From Lentisphaerota bacterium (GTDB taxonomy: Bacteria; Verrucomicrobiota; Lentisphaeria; Victivallales; Victivallaceae), in assembly GCA_015061865.1 (NCBI GenBank), contig SUVU01000001.1:1-64000 (forward strand): a stretch of DNA of 64,000 bases. Direction: 5' to 3'. Below the pieces are notes generated by a model that saw nothing but the letters and a program-made list of their open reading frames with translations, was not told the DNA's origin and searched no databases. A program made the translations under genes and the position numbers. This document shows positions 10,393 through 20,131 of the stretch, piece by piece (the first letter of the stretch is position 1; each line of letters begins with the position of its first letter).

Positions 10393-11542
10393 GATTTTTC
10401 CTCTGGATCCGTTTGGCAACTGCGTAGACCACCAGATAACTTACCGCCGCAAAAACCGGCGCCAGCAGCAGACTGCCCAGTGTCCACTCCCACAGCCGCA
10501 AGTGCAGTTCCACACTCCAGTTGCGCCAATCTATGTCCGTCAGGAAATAGCCGTGACGGAGAAAATATCCCAATTCGATGCAGATGAACGGCACCACCGG
10601 AGGCATAAAAATATTCTGGAACGACAGCGCCATGAGCCGGTCCAGTTTCAATTTGACCGTGACATACAGAATGACCGCCGTATGCAGTGCAAACAGCGGC
10701 AACACCGCCAGAAACGAGCCGACGGCGGCACTGGCACCGAGCATTTCCGGCGAGGGATTTTCCCGGAATCCTGCCCGCAGCAGTTTCAGCGGGTGGCGGA
10801 GCAGTTTGGGATCGAATTCCGGCGGACGCACGATCAGTTTTTTATGCGGGATAAAGAGCAGCTGCCGGGCAACCAGAAACGTGTGCAGCCAGGAAATGCG
10901 CCAGTTATCCGCACCTTTGCGGAAGTGGCTGATGCGTTTTTTGCCCGGCAGATAAGTCACCCGGATCGGCAGATCCACACATTCATACCCGGCCCAGAGC
11001 AGTTTGACCAGCACTTCGATCTCAAAATTATAGCGGTTGCAGTACAATTTCAGCGAATTCACCGCCGCCACCGGATAAGCACGGAAGCCGCTTTGGGTGT
11101 CGCCGCAGCTGTGACCGGTTTCCAGTTTGACCCAGAAATTGGAAAATTTCCTGCCGAATTTACTGGAATCAGGCACATTGGGGGCGGTGAAATCCCGGCA
11201 GCCGACGATCACACAATCGTTGCGGGATGCCAGAACCCTTAAAAATTCCGGAATATCCTCCGGGTCATGCTGACCGTCGGCATCCAGAGTTATCATATAA
11301 TCAAAACCGCGCTCTGCCAGGATCCCGGCGGCGGTTTTCAGGGCAAAACCTTTGCCCCGGTTGCGCTCCAAACGGATCAATTCCACCCCGGCGGCGGTGA
11401 TTCGCGCCACCGTTCCGACAGGCAGGTCGCTGCTGCCGTCGTCAATGACCAGCACGTCGCTGAGAAAGCATTTGCACTTCTCTGCCACTGCCGCCACGGT
11501 ATTTCCATGATTGTAAAGCGGGATCACACCGGCAATTCTCAT
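10379..11542 (-). CDS. Family 2 glycosyltransferase fused to a DUF2062-like membrane domain
   Basis: IPLYNHGNTVAAV...VIDDGSSD...TLDADGQHDPEDI; C-terminal GSFLAVLPLFALHTAVILYVTVKLKLDRLMALSFQNIFMPPVVPF. Confidence 0.8.
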   Translation of the reverse strand: MRIAGVIPLYNHGNTVAAVAEKCKCFLSDVLVIDDGSSDLPVGTVARITAAGVELIRLERNRGKGFALKTAAGILAERGFDYMITLDADGQHDPEDIPEFLRVLASRNDCVIVGCRDFTAPNVPDSSKFGRKFSNFWVKLETGHSCGDTQSGFRAYPVAAVNSLKLYCNRYNFEIEVLVKLLWAGYECVDLPIRVTYLPGKKRISHFRKGADNWRISWLHTFLVARQLLFIPHKKLIVRPPEFDPKLLRHPLKLLRAGFRENPSPEMLGASAAVGSFLAVLPLFALHTAVILYVTVKLKLDRLMALSFQNIFMPPVVPFICIELGYFLRHGYFLTDIDWRNWSVELHLRLWEWTLGSLLLAPVFAAVSYLVVYAVAKRIQRKNHEQN

Positions 11543-12132
11543 CGGGCACTCCTCTGAAACAGTTCGCAGAGATTTTCTGCCTCCGGAATCGTCCCGGCAA
11601 TACCGGTATCCCAGAGCATCACTGCACACCAGCGGGCAGTAATCTCCCCGGTAAGAAGGTATTTTTCACCGTTCAGCGGCAGCAATGCACCGAGCTGTCC
11701 GGTGGATCTTCCGGTGGTAAAGTACGCTCCGCCGCCGTGACAACCGAGCATGATCGCCGCTTCACAAACCGGGATCGACGGCAAAGTCGGCACAAACAGA
11801 CTGCCCCTGCCGCCACTGCGCCCGGAGTCCAGATAATCGGCAAAATACCGCACATTTTCCCGTTTGCAGCCGTCGCCGTTCCAGCCGATGCAGGAGCAGT
11901 TGTTCCAATCGGTTTCCGGCGCATCCAGAGCCGTCAGCGCCGCACCGAGCATGATCTGCCTGACCGGCGTCGCCCCTCTGCCGAAATCTTCCCAGTCCAG
12001 TTGAGCCATTCCCGGCTCCTTAAGCAGCTGTAAACGCAACTCATTGAGCGAAGCGAAATTGCACCACGAGCGTTTGCTGCGGTACGTTTTGGCTTCGTTA
12101 TTCAGCAATAATGCTCCACCGATACACTTCAT
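11539..12132 (-). CDS. Stand-alone beta-ketoacyl-synthase-like (N-terminal-domain-like) protein
   Basis: Position between KS and GT genes; FVPTLPSIPVCEAAIMLGCHGGGAYFTTG; start trimmed to MKCIGGALLL. Confidence 0.45.
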   Translation of the reverse strand: MKCIGGALLLNNEAKTYRSKRSWCNFASLNELRLQLLKEPGMAQLDWEDFGRGATPVRQIMLGAALTALDAPETDWNNCSCIGWNGDGCKRENVRYFADYLDSGRSGGRGSLFVPTLPSIPVCEAAIMLGCHGGGAYFTTGRSTGQLGALLPLNGEKYLLTGEITARWCAVMLWDTGIAGTIPEAENLCELFQRSAR

Positions 12133-13202
12133 AATGCCTCCATCAGCAATACGCTGTTCAAGCCGCCGAATCCGGCATTTACGGTCAAAATCTGTTTTCC
12201 GGCACAACGGCGCTTTTCCGGAGCAACGGCAGTGCCTGCCAGCGGATCGGGCGTTTGCAAACCGCACTGTCCGGGCAATTGCCTGCGGCGGGAAAATTCC
12301 AGCGCCAGCGCCAGCTGCAATACTCCGGTCGCACCGAGAGTGTGACCGAAATTACCCTTGAGCGAATAAAGCGGCGGCAGTGCCGGAAACACCGTTTTCA
12401 GCGCATTTAATTCTGCGGTGTCATTGTAAGATGTCCCGGTGCCGTGGCCGATGATCCCGCCGATGTCGGCAACATCAGTATTTTTCAACGCCATACTCAA
12501 TGCGGCGGCAAGCGATCTGCCGGTGAGATCCGGGGCGGTGATATGCGCCGCATCACAGCTGCCGCCGTATCCGGCGATCCTGCCGATGGCATTGCCGCCG
12601 CGCTCCATAAAGACCGCCGCCGCCGCTTCGCCCAGCGTCAGACCGTCCCGGTTCGCATCATACGGTCGGCACACCGCAGGTGAAACTGCACCCAGCGCTG
12701 AAAAGCCGGAAAACACAAATTCCGAAGCCGCATCCAGCCCCACCACCAGCGCATGACGGCAGGTGCCGCGTGCCAGCTGTTGTGCCGCACACTGCGCCGC
12801 CAACTGTCCGGACGCACACGCCGCCGAAACCAGCACGGCACTGCGGATACCGAAAAGTTTTTGCAATTCCGCCAGCAGCAGTTGACAGCCGTCGTGTTCA
12901 TTATCGGTCAATTCCACTGCCCCCACGGTAGTCGCCAGAAACAGCACCGTATCCGGCGGCACCGGCTGCGGATAGACCGCCCGCAGTTTGTGCGCCAGCT
13001 GCAATGCCCGGCAGGGGCCGGAATTTTTCAAATCCGCATCCAGCCCCAGCACTTTGCCGCCGCTGTCAAAGTGTTCCGGCACGGCAAATGCCGTCCGCCG
13101 GTCAAACAGCGCATCGGCAACCGTGGTCAGATCACTGCCGAATGGTCCGGCAAAAGCGGTGCAGGTGATAAAAATATCGTTCAGCAAAACCACTTCACTC
13201 AT
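12129..13202 (-). CDS. Beta-ketoacyl-ACP synthase
   Basis: VSAACASGQLAAQ; GHGTGTSYNDTAE; KGNFGHTLGATG; start trimmed to MSEVVLLND. Confidence 0.82.
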   Translation of the reverse strand: MSEVVLLNDIFITCTAFAGPFGSDLTTVADALFDRRTAFAVPEHFDSGGKVLGLDADLKNSGPCRALQLAHKLRAVYPQPVPPDTVLFLATTVGAVELTDNEHDGCQLLLAELQKLFGIRSAVLVSAACASGQLAAQCAAQQLARGTCRHALVVGLDAASEFVFSGFSALGAVSPAVCRPYDANRDGLTLGEAAAAVFMERGGNAIGRIAGYGGSCDAAHITAPDLTGRSLAAALSMALKNTDVADIGGIIGHGTGTSYNDTAELNALKTVFPALPPLYSLKGNFGHTLGATGVLQLALALEFSRRRQLPGQCGLQTPDPLAGTAVAPEKRRCAGKQILTVNAGFGGLNSVLLMEAL

Positions 13203-13668
13203 GGAATTCCCCGTTTCTCCAGCGGTTGTGCATTTTTTCCACCAGCGGCGGCACCAGAATAAAGACTTCGTGGTCATGCAGACCGAAAAACATCTGTACC
13301 GTGTAGCCTCTGGCGCAGATCCTGCCGTCTTCGCCGGTGATCTGATAAGCGATGTCCAGCCGGGCGCCTTCATTGAAATACATCGTGGCGGTCACGGTGA
13401 ACAATTCATCCAGTTTCAACGGCGAAAGGTAATCCACATGGCTCTGCACCATCGGCGCCGCAAGATCGGCGGCGTAATACTCCTCGTAACCAAGACCGAT
13501 TTTCTGCATCAATTCCGTGTGTGCGGCTTCAAAAAAGCGCAGATAATTGCCGTGCCATGCGACCGCCATCGCATCAACTTCGCTGAATGCCACCCGGCGG
13601 CTGACGGAAACTGAAACCGGCTGCGGATCGTTGGCTCCACAGGTGAAATACTCTTTTTTACGGCGCAT
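13195..13668 (-). CDS. Acyl-CoA/ACP thioesterase, 4-hydroxybenzoyl-CoA thioesterase-like hotdog
   Basis: VAFSEVDAMAVAWHGNYLRFFEAAHTELM. Confidence 0.8.
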   Translation of the reverse strand: MRRKKEYFTCGANDPQPVSVSVSRRVAFSEVDAMAVAWHGNYLRFFEAAHTELMQKIGLGYEEYYAADLAAPMVQSHVDYLSPLKLDELFTVTATMYFNEGARLDIAYQITGEDGRICARGYTVQMFFGLHDHEVFILVPPLVEKMHNRWRNGEFHE

Positions 13669-13670
13669 GA

Positions 13671-14054
13671 CTACTCTCCTTTTTCCACGATCATGGAGAC
13701 CCGCAGCAGCGAATTGCCGTCATTGAACATCTCTCCCTGCAGCTGGTACTGCGTGGCGGACAACTCTTTTACCGTCAATTTCATCTCAACGCTCATCTGC
13801 GGCAGTACCTGCGCCCGGAAGCGGCAGGATTTGATTTTGACCATGACCAGATTGCTGTGCAGGGCTTTTTCCAGCGTACAGCGCACAGTTTCGACCAGAC
13901 AGACCCCCGGCACCAGCGGATGCCCCGGAAAGTGTCCGGCAAAACCCGGAAAATCCGGAGTAAATACGATTTTTCCGGTGACGGTGTTCGCATCCGTCAG
14001 ACGGCAATCGGTCAGATGTTCATGCAAATAAGCACTTATCACTGATCGTTTCAC
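13671..14054 (-). CDS. 3-hydroxyacyl-ACP dehydratase (FabZ/ApeI-like hotdog)
   Basis: FPGFAGHFPGHPLVPGVCLVE. Confidence 0.8.
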   Translation of the reverse strand: MKRSVISAYLHEHLTDCRLTDANTVTGKIVFTPDFPGFAGHFPGHPLVPGVCLVETVRCTLEKALHSNLVMVKIKSCRFRAQVLPQMSVEMKLTVKELSATQYQLQGEMFNDGNSLLRVSMIVEKGE

Positions 14055-16825
14055 GGTTGTTTCTCCATTTTATAAACAATATTTTTCAAATTTATTTTTC
14101 TCGTCCCATACCACCAGTGCCGCGCGCAGTAAGCAAGTCTGCCCGGGGTACTGCTGAATTCACTGCCGCCGTCCGGCATCGTGCCGGACAGTGCGATCGC
14201 CGCCAGATCATCCGCCAGAAACCGTGCCGCATCCCGGAATTGCGGCGGACAGAGCAACTCAAATTCCGCACCGTCAACATTGGACAGCGTACATAATTTC
14301 ATCCCGGACGAATTGAGTACCACCACCGAAACTTCCTGACGGTTCCGGTCGATTTTGGCGGCAAACAGCACCGGCAGCACGCTTTCGCCGTTGCCGATCG
14401 TCCCCGGTGAGTGCAGAGTGAAACTGCCGCCTGCCGGCAGTGCCGGAGCAACGGCTCTGCCCGGGGTGGAGGCACAGCCGCCAAGCAATGTGCCGCAGAG
14501 ACAGAGTAAAACCGCCGGAGCAGAGATGGAACGCCGTTTCAATGTCATCAGCACCGGGAGCAGGTAAATTCCGGTAAATCCCGCCACGGCGATCCCGATG
14601 CCCAGCACCAGCCCCGTACCGGACAATGCCGGATGACCGGAAAAAATCAGACTGCCGGCTCCCAGCGCCGTGGTCAATGCTGACAACAGCATCGCCTGAC
14701 GCAATGAAGTATCCCCGGAACGCAGTTGATGCACCGCATATACGCCGTAATCCACCGCCAGCCCGGTCAGCAGGATCAGCGCAAACAATACCGCCGGAGT
14801 GACCGGGATTTGAAATAATGCAAATACCGCACTCAAACTCAATATCGCCAGCACCACCGGCAGCGCCGTCAAAACCGCCAGTTTGCCCCGGACGGAAAAT
14901 CCCAGCACCAGCGCCAGTGCCAACCCCCACGGCAGCAGTTTGGCGAATCTGCCGCCGAGATCTTTTTTGACCAGATATTTGAATGCATGAGCCGACAGCA
15001 GTGCCGCATTTGGATCGTCTGCGATGGTGCGGCAGATGGTTTCAGTCTGCGCCGGATCATCGGGCAGCAGTGCCATAGCGACCGTTTTGCCGGAGCGCGA
15101 TTTGACCATGCGCTGCTGGATATCCTGCAATACTGCCGGCGTGCGGAAATCTTTTGCCCCCGGTTTGCTCAATGCATCAAATACCGGAGCATAGAAATTT
15201 TCCGGCAATCCGTATTTCCGGCACTCTGCTGCCGTTTTCTGGCGCAGTTCAGCGATTTGCTGCTGTGCCGCCGCAGTGCGGTAAGTTGCCATGATCTGCC
15301 CGTTTTTCATTTCAGATGCCAGCGGCGGCAGTACCGCATCGACCCCGGAAGCGGCAAGTTTACCGGCGTACTTTTCCAGTTTCAGCAGCGCACTTTGTTC
15401 ATCGCCGTCCAGCACCGCCAGAATCGCCGGAGAACGGTGTTCTTTCATCCAGACCCGCCGGAAATCCGCCTCTTGAGCGAGAATGTCCTCCGGCGTACCG
15501 TCCAGTGCGGTCATGGAAAGGTCAAAATTCAGCCGTTTCATGCCCCACACGCCGCCGCACACCAGCAGTATCAGCGAAATCATTGCCGCAGTACGGTGTC
15601 CCGCCGCAGTGTATGACGGCAGTACCGGTTTTTTCTCCACTGACCGGAATTTCAGCAGTTCCGGCAGCAGCAGCAGTGAAATCAGGGTGCTGAAAGTCAG
15701 TGACAATGACGCAAAAACCGCCAATTGAATATAAGCGGCGATCTCTGTGAATGCCAGCAGTATGAATACCGCACAACTGCTGACCGTGGAAATCACCATC
15801 GGTCTGACCAGCGCCCGCAGTTTTTGGTGCGGCTCCCCGCTGCGGCAGGCGATATAAACGTGGATGCCCTGATCGACGACCAGCCCCGCCACACAACTGC
15901 CCAAGCCGATGACAAAAAGAAATACTTCCGGAAAAATCCAGCTGACGATCCCGAATGACAGCAGAGAACTTGCCAGCGGGATGAGCAATATCCACAACGC
16001 TTTGGCATCGTGCCGGCTGCGCCCGAAAAGCGCCATCAGGATCACAAAAAATATCACCGACACGATCCCGGCAAGCGTGGAGTCATGTTTCAACACTTTT
16101 TCATTGCCGATGGAGTGCAGAGTCCCGGAGTGTACCCGGTAACTCAATCCCTCCGGCAGTTCGCCGAACATGGCTTTGATATCGGTGAGCAATTTTGCCG
16201 CCTGCGCCGTTTCGCCCAGCGGGATGTCTGCTTCAAATATCATCAGCGCCCGGCTGCCGGACTCATCCGTCAGAAAACCATATTCATGGCTGCCTGTTAC
16301 CCCCGATGCCCGGTTCAAACGTTCAAGTTTGGCAAAAATCTGCCGTTCCAGTCCCAGCGGCGAATTGCGCAGCCGCGCCGCCGCCCCGGGGGCGGGGGTC
16401 GCCAGTTGGCTCATGGTACTGCGTACTGTCTGCGCCGGTTCGCACTCATTCAAACCCGCTGCCGGGATCTGGCGGACGACCAGCTCCGGCAGTGCCGGGA
16501 GCAATTCCGTGATCCGGTCGGCAGGCAATTCAAAATGGAGATATTTGATCCGTTTATCACTCCGCAGTTTCGCCGCATATTGCCGCAACTGCTCCTGATA
16601 TTGACCGATTTTGCCCTCCGGAGCGATGAATTCCAGCTGAAATGTGTCTGCCAGATGCGCCTGATTGACCACCCGGAACGTCTTTGCCGACTCCGAACCG
16701 TCCGGAAACAGCCGGGAAATATCATTGGAATAGCGGGCTTTGATAATGCCCGGAATACCGGCGATGATGAGCAGCAGCAGAATTACCGCCGTAACGGTGC
16801 TTTTTTTGAAATGGGACATGCTCAT
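14051..16825 (-). CDS. MMPL/RND-type exporter with C-terminal DUF3261-like lipoprotein domain
   Basis: Multiple TM helices in two halves (VVDQGIHVYIAC; LAVDYGVYAVHQ); after the last TM a lipobox-like LLCLCGTLLGGCAST then a soluble domain. Confidence 0.75.
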   Translation of the reverse strand: MSMSHFKKSTVTAVILLLLIIAGIPGIIKARYSNDISRLFPDGSESAKTFRVVNQAHLADTFQLEFIAPEGKIGQYQEQLRQYAAKLRSDKRIKYLHFELPADRITELLPALPELVVRQIPAAGLNECEPAQTVRSTMSQLATPAPGAAARLRNSPLGLERQIFAKLERLNRASGVTGSHEYGFLTDESGSRALMIFEADIPLGETAQAAKLLTDIKAMFGELPEGLSYRVHSGTLHSIGNEKVLKHDSTLAGIVSVIFFVILMALFGRSRHDAKALWILLIPLASSLLSFGIVSWIFPEVFLFVIGLGSCVAGLVVDQGIHVYIACRSGEPHQKLRALVRPMVISTVSSCAVFILLAFTEIAAYIQLAVFASLSLTFSTLISLLLLPELLKFRSVEKKPVLPSYTAAGHRTAAMISLILLVCGGVWGMKRLNFDLSMTALDGTPEDILAQEADFRRVWMKEHRSPAILAVLDGDEQSALLKLEKYAGKLAASGVDAVLPPLASEMKNGQIMATYRTAAAQQQIAELRQKTAAECRKYGLPENFYAPVFDALSKPGAKDFRTPAVLQDIQQRMVKSRSGKTVAMALLPDDPAQTETICRTIADDPNAALLSAHAFKYLVKKDLGGRFAKLLPWGLALALVLGFSVRGKLAVLTALPVVLAILSLSAVFALFQIPVTPAVLFALILLTGLAVDYGVYAVHQLRSGDTSLRQAMLLSALTTALGAGSLIFSGHPALSGTGLVLGIGIAVAGFTGIYLLPVLMTLKRRSISAPAVLLCLCGTLLGGCASTPGRAVAPALPAGGSFTLHSPGTIGNGESVLPVLFAAKIDRNRQEVSVVVLNSSGMKLCTLSNVDGAEFELLCPPQFRDAARFLADDLAAIALSGTMPDGGSEFSSTPGRLAYCARHWWYGTRKINLKNIVYKMEKQP

Positions 16826-17409
16826 TTGAGGTCAAGTTTCCAGTCTGCTTCGCTCCAGCGGGGATTGAATTTCACCGCAGAAAAAGAAATTTCAGTGATC
16901 TCGCCGGATTTTTCGGTGATCCGGATCTGTTTTACTTCACGGGCATGCTCCCCGAAAGTGATCTGCACCGCACTCATCATTGCCCGGGATACCGAATCAT
17001 GCGGAGTCAGCTGCAAAGTGCGGGCATCAGGGCGGGAAACGGTGAAATTCTCCGCCAGGATTTTTTCGTCGCCGGTCATCCAGCCGTTGAGGTTGCGGTT
17101 CATCAGTTTCAACAGCGGGATCTTCCCGGCATCCACCACGGCAGTGGTGCGGCTCTGGAGGTCAAAATGGGTCAATTTATCCGCTTCGATCAGCGTCACT
17201 GCCGCCACCGGCTCCCGTACCGCCCATTTCAGCCGCTTGCCCGGTTCACAGCGCATGAATCCCCGGAACGAAACACTCATATCCAAATCTTTAAGCTGCC
17301 GGGTCTGGGTGAATTCCGCCTCGATGCCGGTAATATTTTCCACTGCCGGCATTGTTCCCGGAAACAGCAGGATAAAGAGCCAAAGCAGTACGGTCAGATA
17401 TTTTCGCAT
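16822..17409 (-). CDS. LolA-like outer-membrane lipoprotein carrier family protein
   Basis: Signal peptide; ENITGIEAEFTQTRQLKDLDMSVSFRGFMRCEPGKRLKWAV. Confidence 0.7.
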   Translation of the reverse strand: MRKYLTVLLWLFILLFPGTMPAVENITGIEAEFTQTRQLKDLDMSVSFRGFMRCEPGKRLKWAVREPVAAVTLIEADKLTHFDLQSRTTAVVDAGKIPLLKLMNRNLNGWMTGDEKILAENFTVSRPDARTLQLTPHDSVSRAMMSAVQITFGEHAREVKQIRITEKSGEITEISFSAVKFNPRWSEADWKLDLK

Positions 17410-18845
17410 ACCACAAATTCTCCTTTGGCGCTCAACAGGCCTTCGGCGTTGAAAACCTGATATTCCAACGTGTGAAACGCATCTATTTCAGCAGTTTCAC
17501 GGAGATGTACTGTGATAGTTTCGCCGTATTTCAGCCGGATGAATTGTTCACAATCGCGCAGACCGGTCAGCACGCCCTGCGTTTTTCTGCCGCCATCGGC
17601 GAAACCGATGCAGGCGCACGCCTGGGCTGCGATCTCCGGAACCGCATCATTGTCCAGAAATTCGCCGTCCTGAAAGATATTTTCATCGTCGATGACCGCA
17701 TCAATAACTGAAACTTCCCCGACCTCCCGCAATGTCCGTGCCATCAGCATCGGTTTGCGGTGCGGGATCCAGTCGGATGCCGCACAGGGCAGTGCCGGCG
17801 GCAAATTCAGCAGCTCGCCGTTTTTCCAGCACAGCGGGTCAGAGGCCAGATAATCGCCGGTCAACTGATACGCCGCCCCCCGGCAGCCGTAACAACTGTC
17901 GGCTTTTTCACAGCTTTTGCAGGGGCCTTTGATCGTATTGCGGAAGTCTTTAAGTTTGGCAAGCACCACGCTGTTTTGCAGGATCTCCCGCAGCGGCTGT
18001 TCATAAATATTGCCCAGTTTCACCGTCAAGCCCACGCAGGGAATGATGTCGCCGTTGGCGCTGATCACACAGGAATACTGGTGGCGCAGGCACTTCGCCC
18101 CCACCAGCGGCGGCTGGGGTTCCCACTCAAAGCCCATCTCCCGGTCAAATGCGGCAATTTCCTCAAAAATCTCCCGCAACCGGGTCGGATGCACTTCCAA
18201 ATCCCGGTTTTCCAGCAGTCTGCCCTGCGGGGTCATGATCTCCAAATACGGTTTGATGTCGTTGCGGCGCAGATACTTCCACAAATCGACCACTTCATCG
18301 GCATTGGCGCTGGAGATCACACTGCTGGCGACCAGCTGCCCGGGGGCGCGGTCAAATCCGGCGGCTTTCAGGATCCTGATGGCATTCAGCGCTTTATCCA
18401 ATGCTCCGGGGACACCGGTCAACTGCTCCTGGACTTCCGGGCGCAGAGAGTTGAGTTTGACCACGACCCGGCAGCCGTATTCCAGAAAAAATTCCGCCCA
18501 TTCGGGGGTTATCAGTGCGGCGTTGGTAAATATTTCCGCCGCCATGCCCAGCGAAGTTATCAGTTTGATTTTTTCTTTCAACTCCTGATACAACAGCGGT
18601 TCGCCGCCGAGAATAACGATTTTGCGGGCGCCGAGTGCGGCGACCTGACGGATGGCATCTGCGGCAACGGCAGAATCCAGCACCGTGTCTTTATAATCAC
18701 CGGAAGCGTAGCAGTACGGACAGCGGTAGTTGCACCGGCGGTTGAATTCGATCTCTGCCGAGAGCAGTCTGCCCTCTTTTGCCGCACTCAACACCTCCTC
18801 AACGGAGTAGTCAAATTGTTTTGCCTCAAATTTGATCATGCTCAT
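17394..18845 (-). CDS. Radical SAM/SPASM protein with C-terminal ApeP-like hotdog dehydratase domain
   Basis: EFNRRCNYRCPYCYASG (CxxxCxxC); SPASM-like Cys cluster CKSCEKADSCYGCRG; C-terminal DWIPHRKPMLMARTL...FQDGEFLDNDAVPEIAAQACA. Confidence 0.75.
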   Translation of the reverse strand: MSMIKFEAKQFDYSVEEVLSAAKEGRLLSAEIEFNRRCNYRCPYCYASGDYKDTVLDSAVAADAIRQVAALGARKIVILGGEPLLYQELKEKIKLITSLGMAAEIFTNAALITPEWAEFFLEYGCRVVVKLNSLRPEVQEQLTGVPGALDKALNAIRILKAAGFDRAPGQLVASSVISSANADEVVDLWKYLRRNDIKPYLEIMTPQGRLLENRDLEVHPTRLREIFEEIAAFDREMGFEWEPQPPLVGAKCLRHQYSCVISANGDIIPCVGLTVKLGNIYEQPLREILQNSVVLAKLKDFRNTIKGPCKSCEKADSCYGCRGAAYQLTGDYLASDPLCWKNGELLNLPPALPCAASDWIPHRKPMLMARTLREVGEVSVIDAVIDDENIFQDGEFLDNDAVPEIAAQACACIGFADGGRKTQGVLTGLRDCEQFIRLKYGETITVHLRETAEIDAFHTLEYQVFNAEGLLSAKGEFVVCENI

Positions 18846-20131
18846 CTCCTGCGGAAATCAAAAAAACGCACCGGCTTGCGGGAGACCCCGAATACCCGCT
18901 TCTGCGCTTCAGATTGCGGGATCACATTCACGGGGACGTGGATGCGGGTGTGGTTGTACATCGCTTCAGAAATCTCTCCGGCAGTAAGAGCTGCCCCCTC
19001 TTTCAGCGCTGCAAAAATCGTGATCTCATCCGACAGCGCGTCGCCGGAAACTTCCATATAATATTCGCTCACCGCCTCCAGCTGGTCAAGCACATGGAAA
19101 AACGCATTGGGAAAAAGAGTCGTCCCGTGGACTTTGAGCATTTGCGCTTTGCGCCCCAGAATGGGACTCAAACGTTTGGTGTGTCTGCCGCAGCGGCACG
19201 GTTCGGGGAGCAGAAATGCGGTGTCGCCGGTGCGGTAGCGCAGCAGCGGCATCCCGGTCACCCCCAGCGGAGTGACGACCACTTCGCCGACTTCGCCGTC
19301 CGGCACCCGGTTGCCCGCTTCATCGAGGATCTCCACCACCGCCAGATCAGCCGGCGGATGACCGCCGCAGCAGCACTGACATTCGGTGAAACTGGTGACG
19401 ATCTCACTGGAAGCATAGGTCGAACGCACCGCCCCGGGCCAGAAGGACTCCATTTTGCGTCCCAACGGGGTCAATTCCATACTGCGGGTACGGACGGGTT
19501 CGCCGATGCAGACGATGGTTTTGACCGAAGAAGCGTCGATTTTTTCATCGGCGAGATATTGACCGAGTTTGGCGATGAAACTGGGGACGCCCACAATGGC
19601 ATCGGGTTTGACACTGCGGATGATCTGGGCGTGGCTGGCCACGGTATTCAGACCGTTGCGGATCGCGGCGGCACCGAGTTTGACCACGCCGCCGTAGTAC
19701 GCCAGTCCGGCGATGAAACAGCGGTCGATGGTGCAGGTGAGCAGGACTTTGTCCTCCGGCGTGATCCCGGCGGCTTTGAAGCCGCAGGCATCATTGTATG
19801 CCAGCCGGTCGAGGTCGCTTGCCGAATAGACGATTTTGCACGGTTCGCCGGTCGTACCGCTGGTAAAACAAATATCGGCGATATCCCGCATCGGCAGGGC
19901 GAAAAAGTCTTCGTTGTGCAAAGCCAGATCATTTTTGGTGGTCACAGGAATATCCTGCAAAAAACCGGTATCGAAATCCCGTTCCGGCAGGTTTTTGAGA
20001 CGTTCCCGGTAAAACGGGGAATTTTGCCGGCAATATGCGATCTGCTCTGCCAGTAATTTGTTTTGCAGCTGTGTGATTTCTGCGGCAGAGAGCATACTGC
20101 AATCGTCGTTCAAGTCAAATCTGTTTCTCAT
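18842..20131 (-). CDS. AMP-dependent acyl ligase (phenylacetate-CoA ligase-like)
   Basis: ADICFTSGTTGEPCKIVYS; LLRYRTGDTAFLLPEPCRCGRHTKRL. Confidence 0.85.
   Translation of the reverse strand: MRNRFDLNDDCSMLSAAEITQLQNKLLAEQIAYCRQNSPFYRERLKNLPERDFDTGFLQDIPVTTKNDLALHNEDFFALPMRDIADICFTSGTTGEPCKIVYSASDLDRLAYNDACGFKAAGITPEDKVLLTCTIDRCFIAGLAYYGGVVKLGAAAIRNGLNTVASHAQIIRSVKPDAIVGVPSFIAKLGQYLADEKIDASSVKTIVCIGEPVRTRSMELTPLGRKMESFWPGAVRSTYASSEIVTSFTECQCCCGGHPPADLAVVEILDEAGNRVPDGEVGEVVVTPLGVTGMPLLRYRTGDTAFLLPEPCRCGRHTKRLSPILGRKAQMLKVHGTTLFPNAFFHVLDQLEAVSEYYMEVSGDALSDEITIFAALKEGAALTAGEISEAMYNHTRIHVPVNVIPQSEAQKRVFGVSRKPVRFFDFRRR

Noticed and set aside
16010-20056. Long plus-strand ORFs (16010-17452, 17760-19061, 18914-20056) opposite the exporter, radical SAM and ligase genes
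   Set aside because: Antisense shadows; no recognisable motifs or ribosome sites
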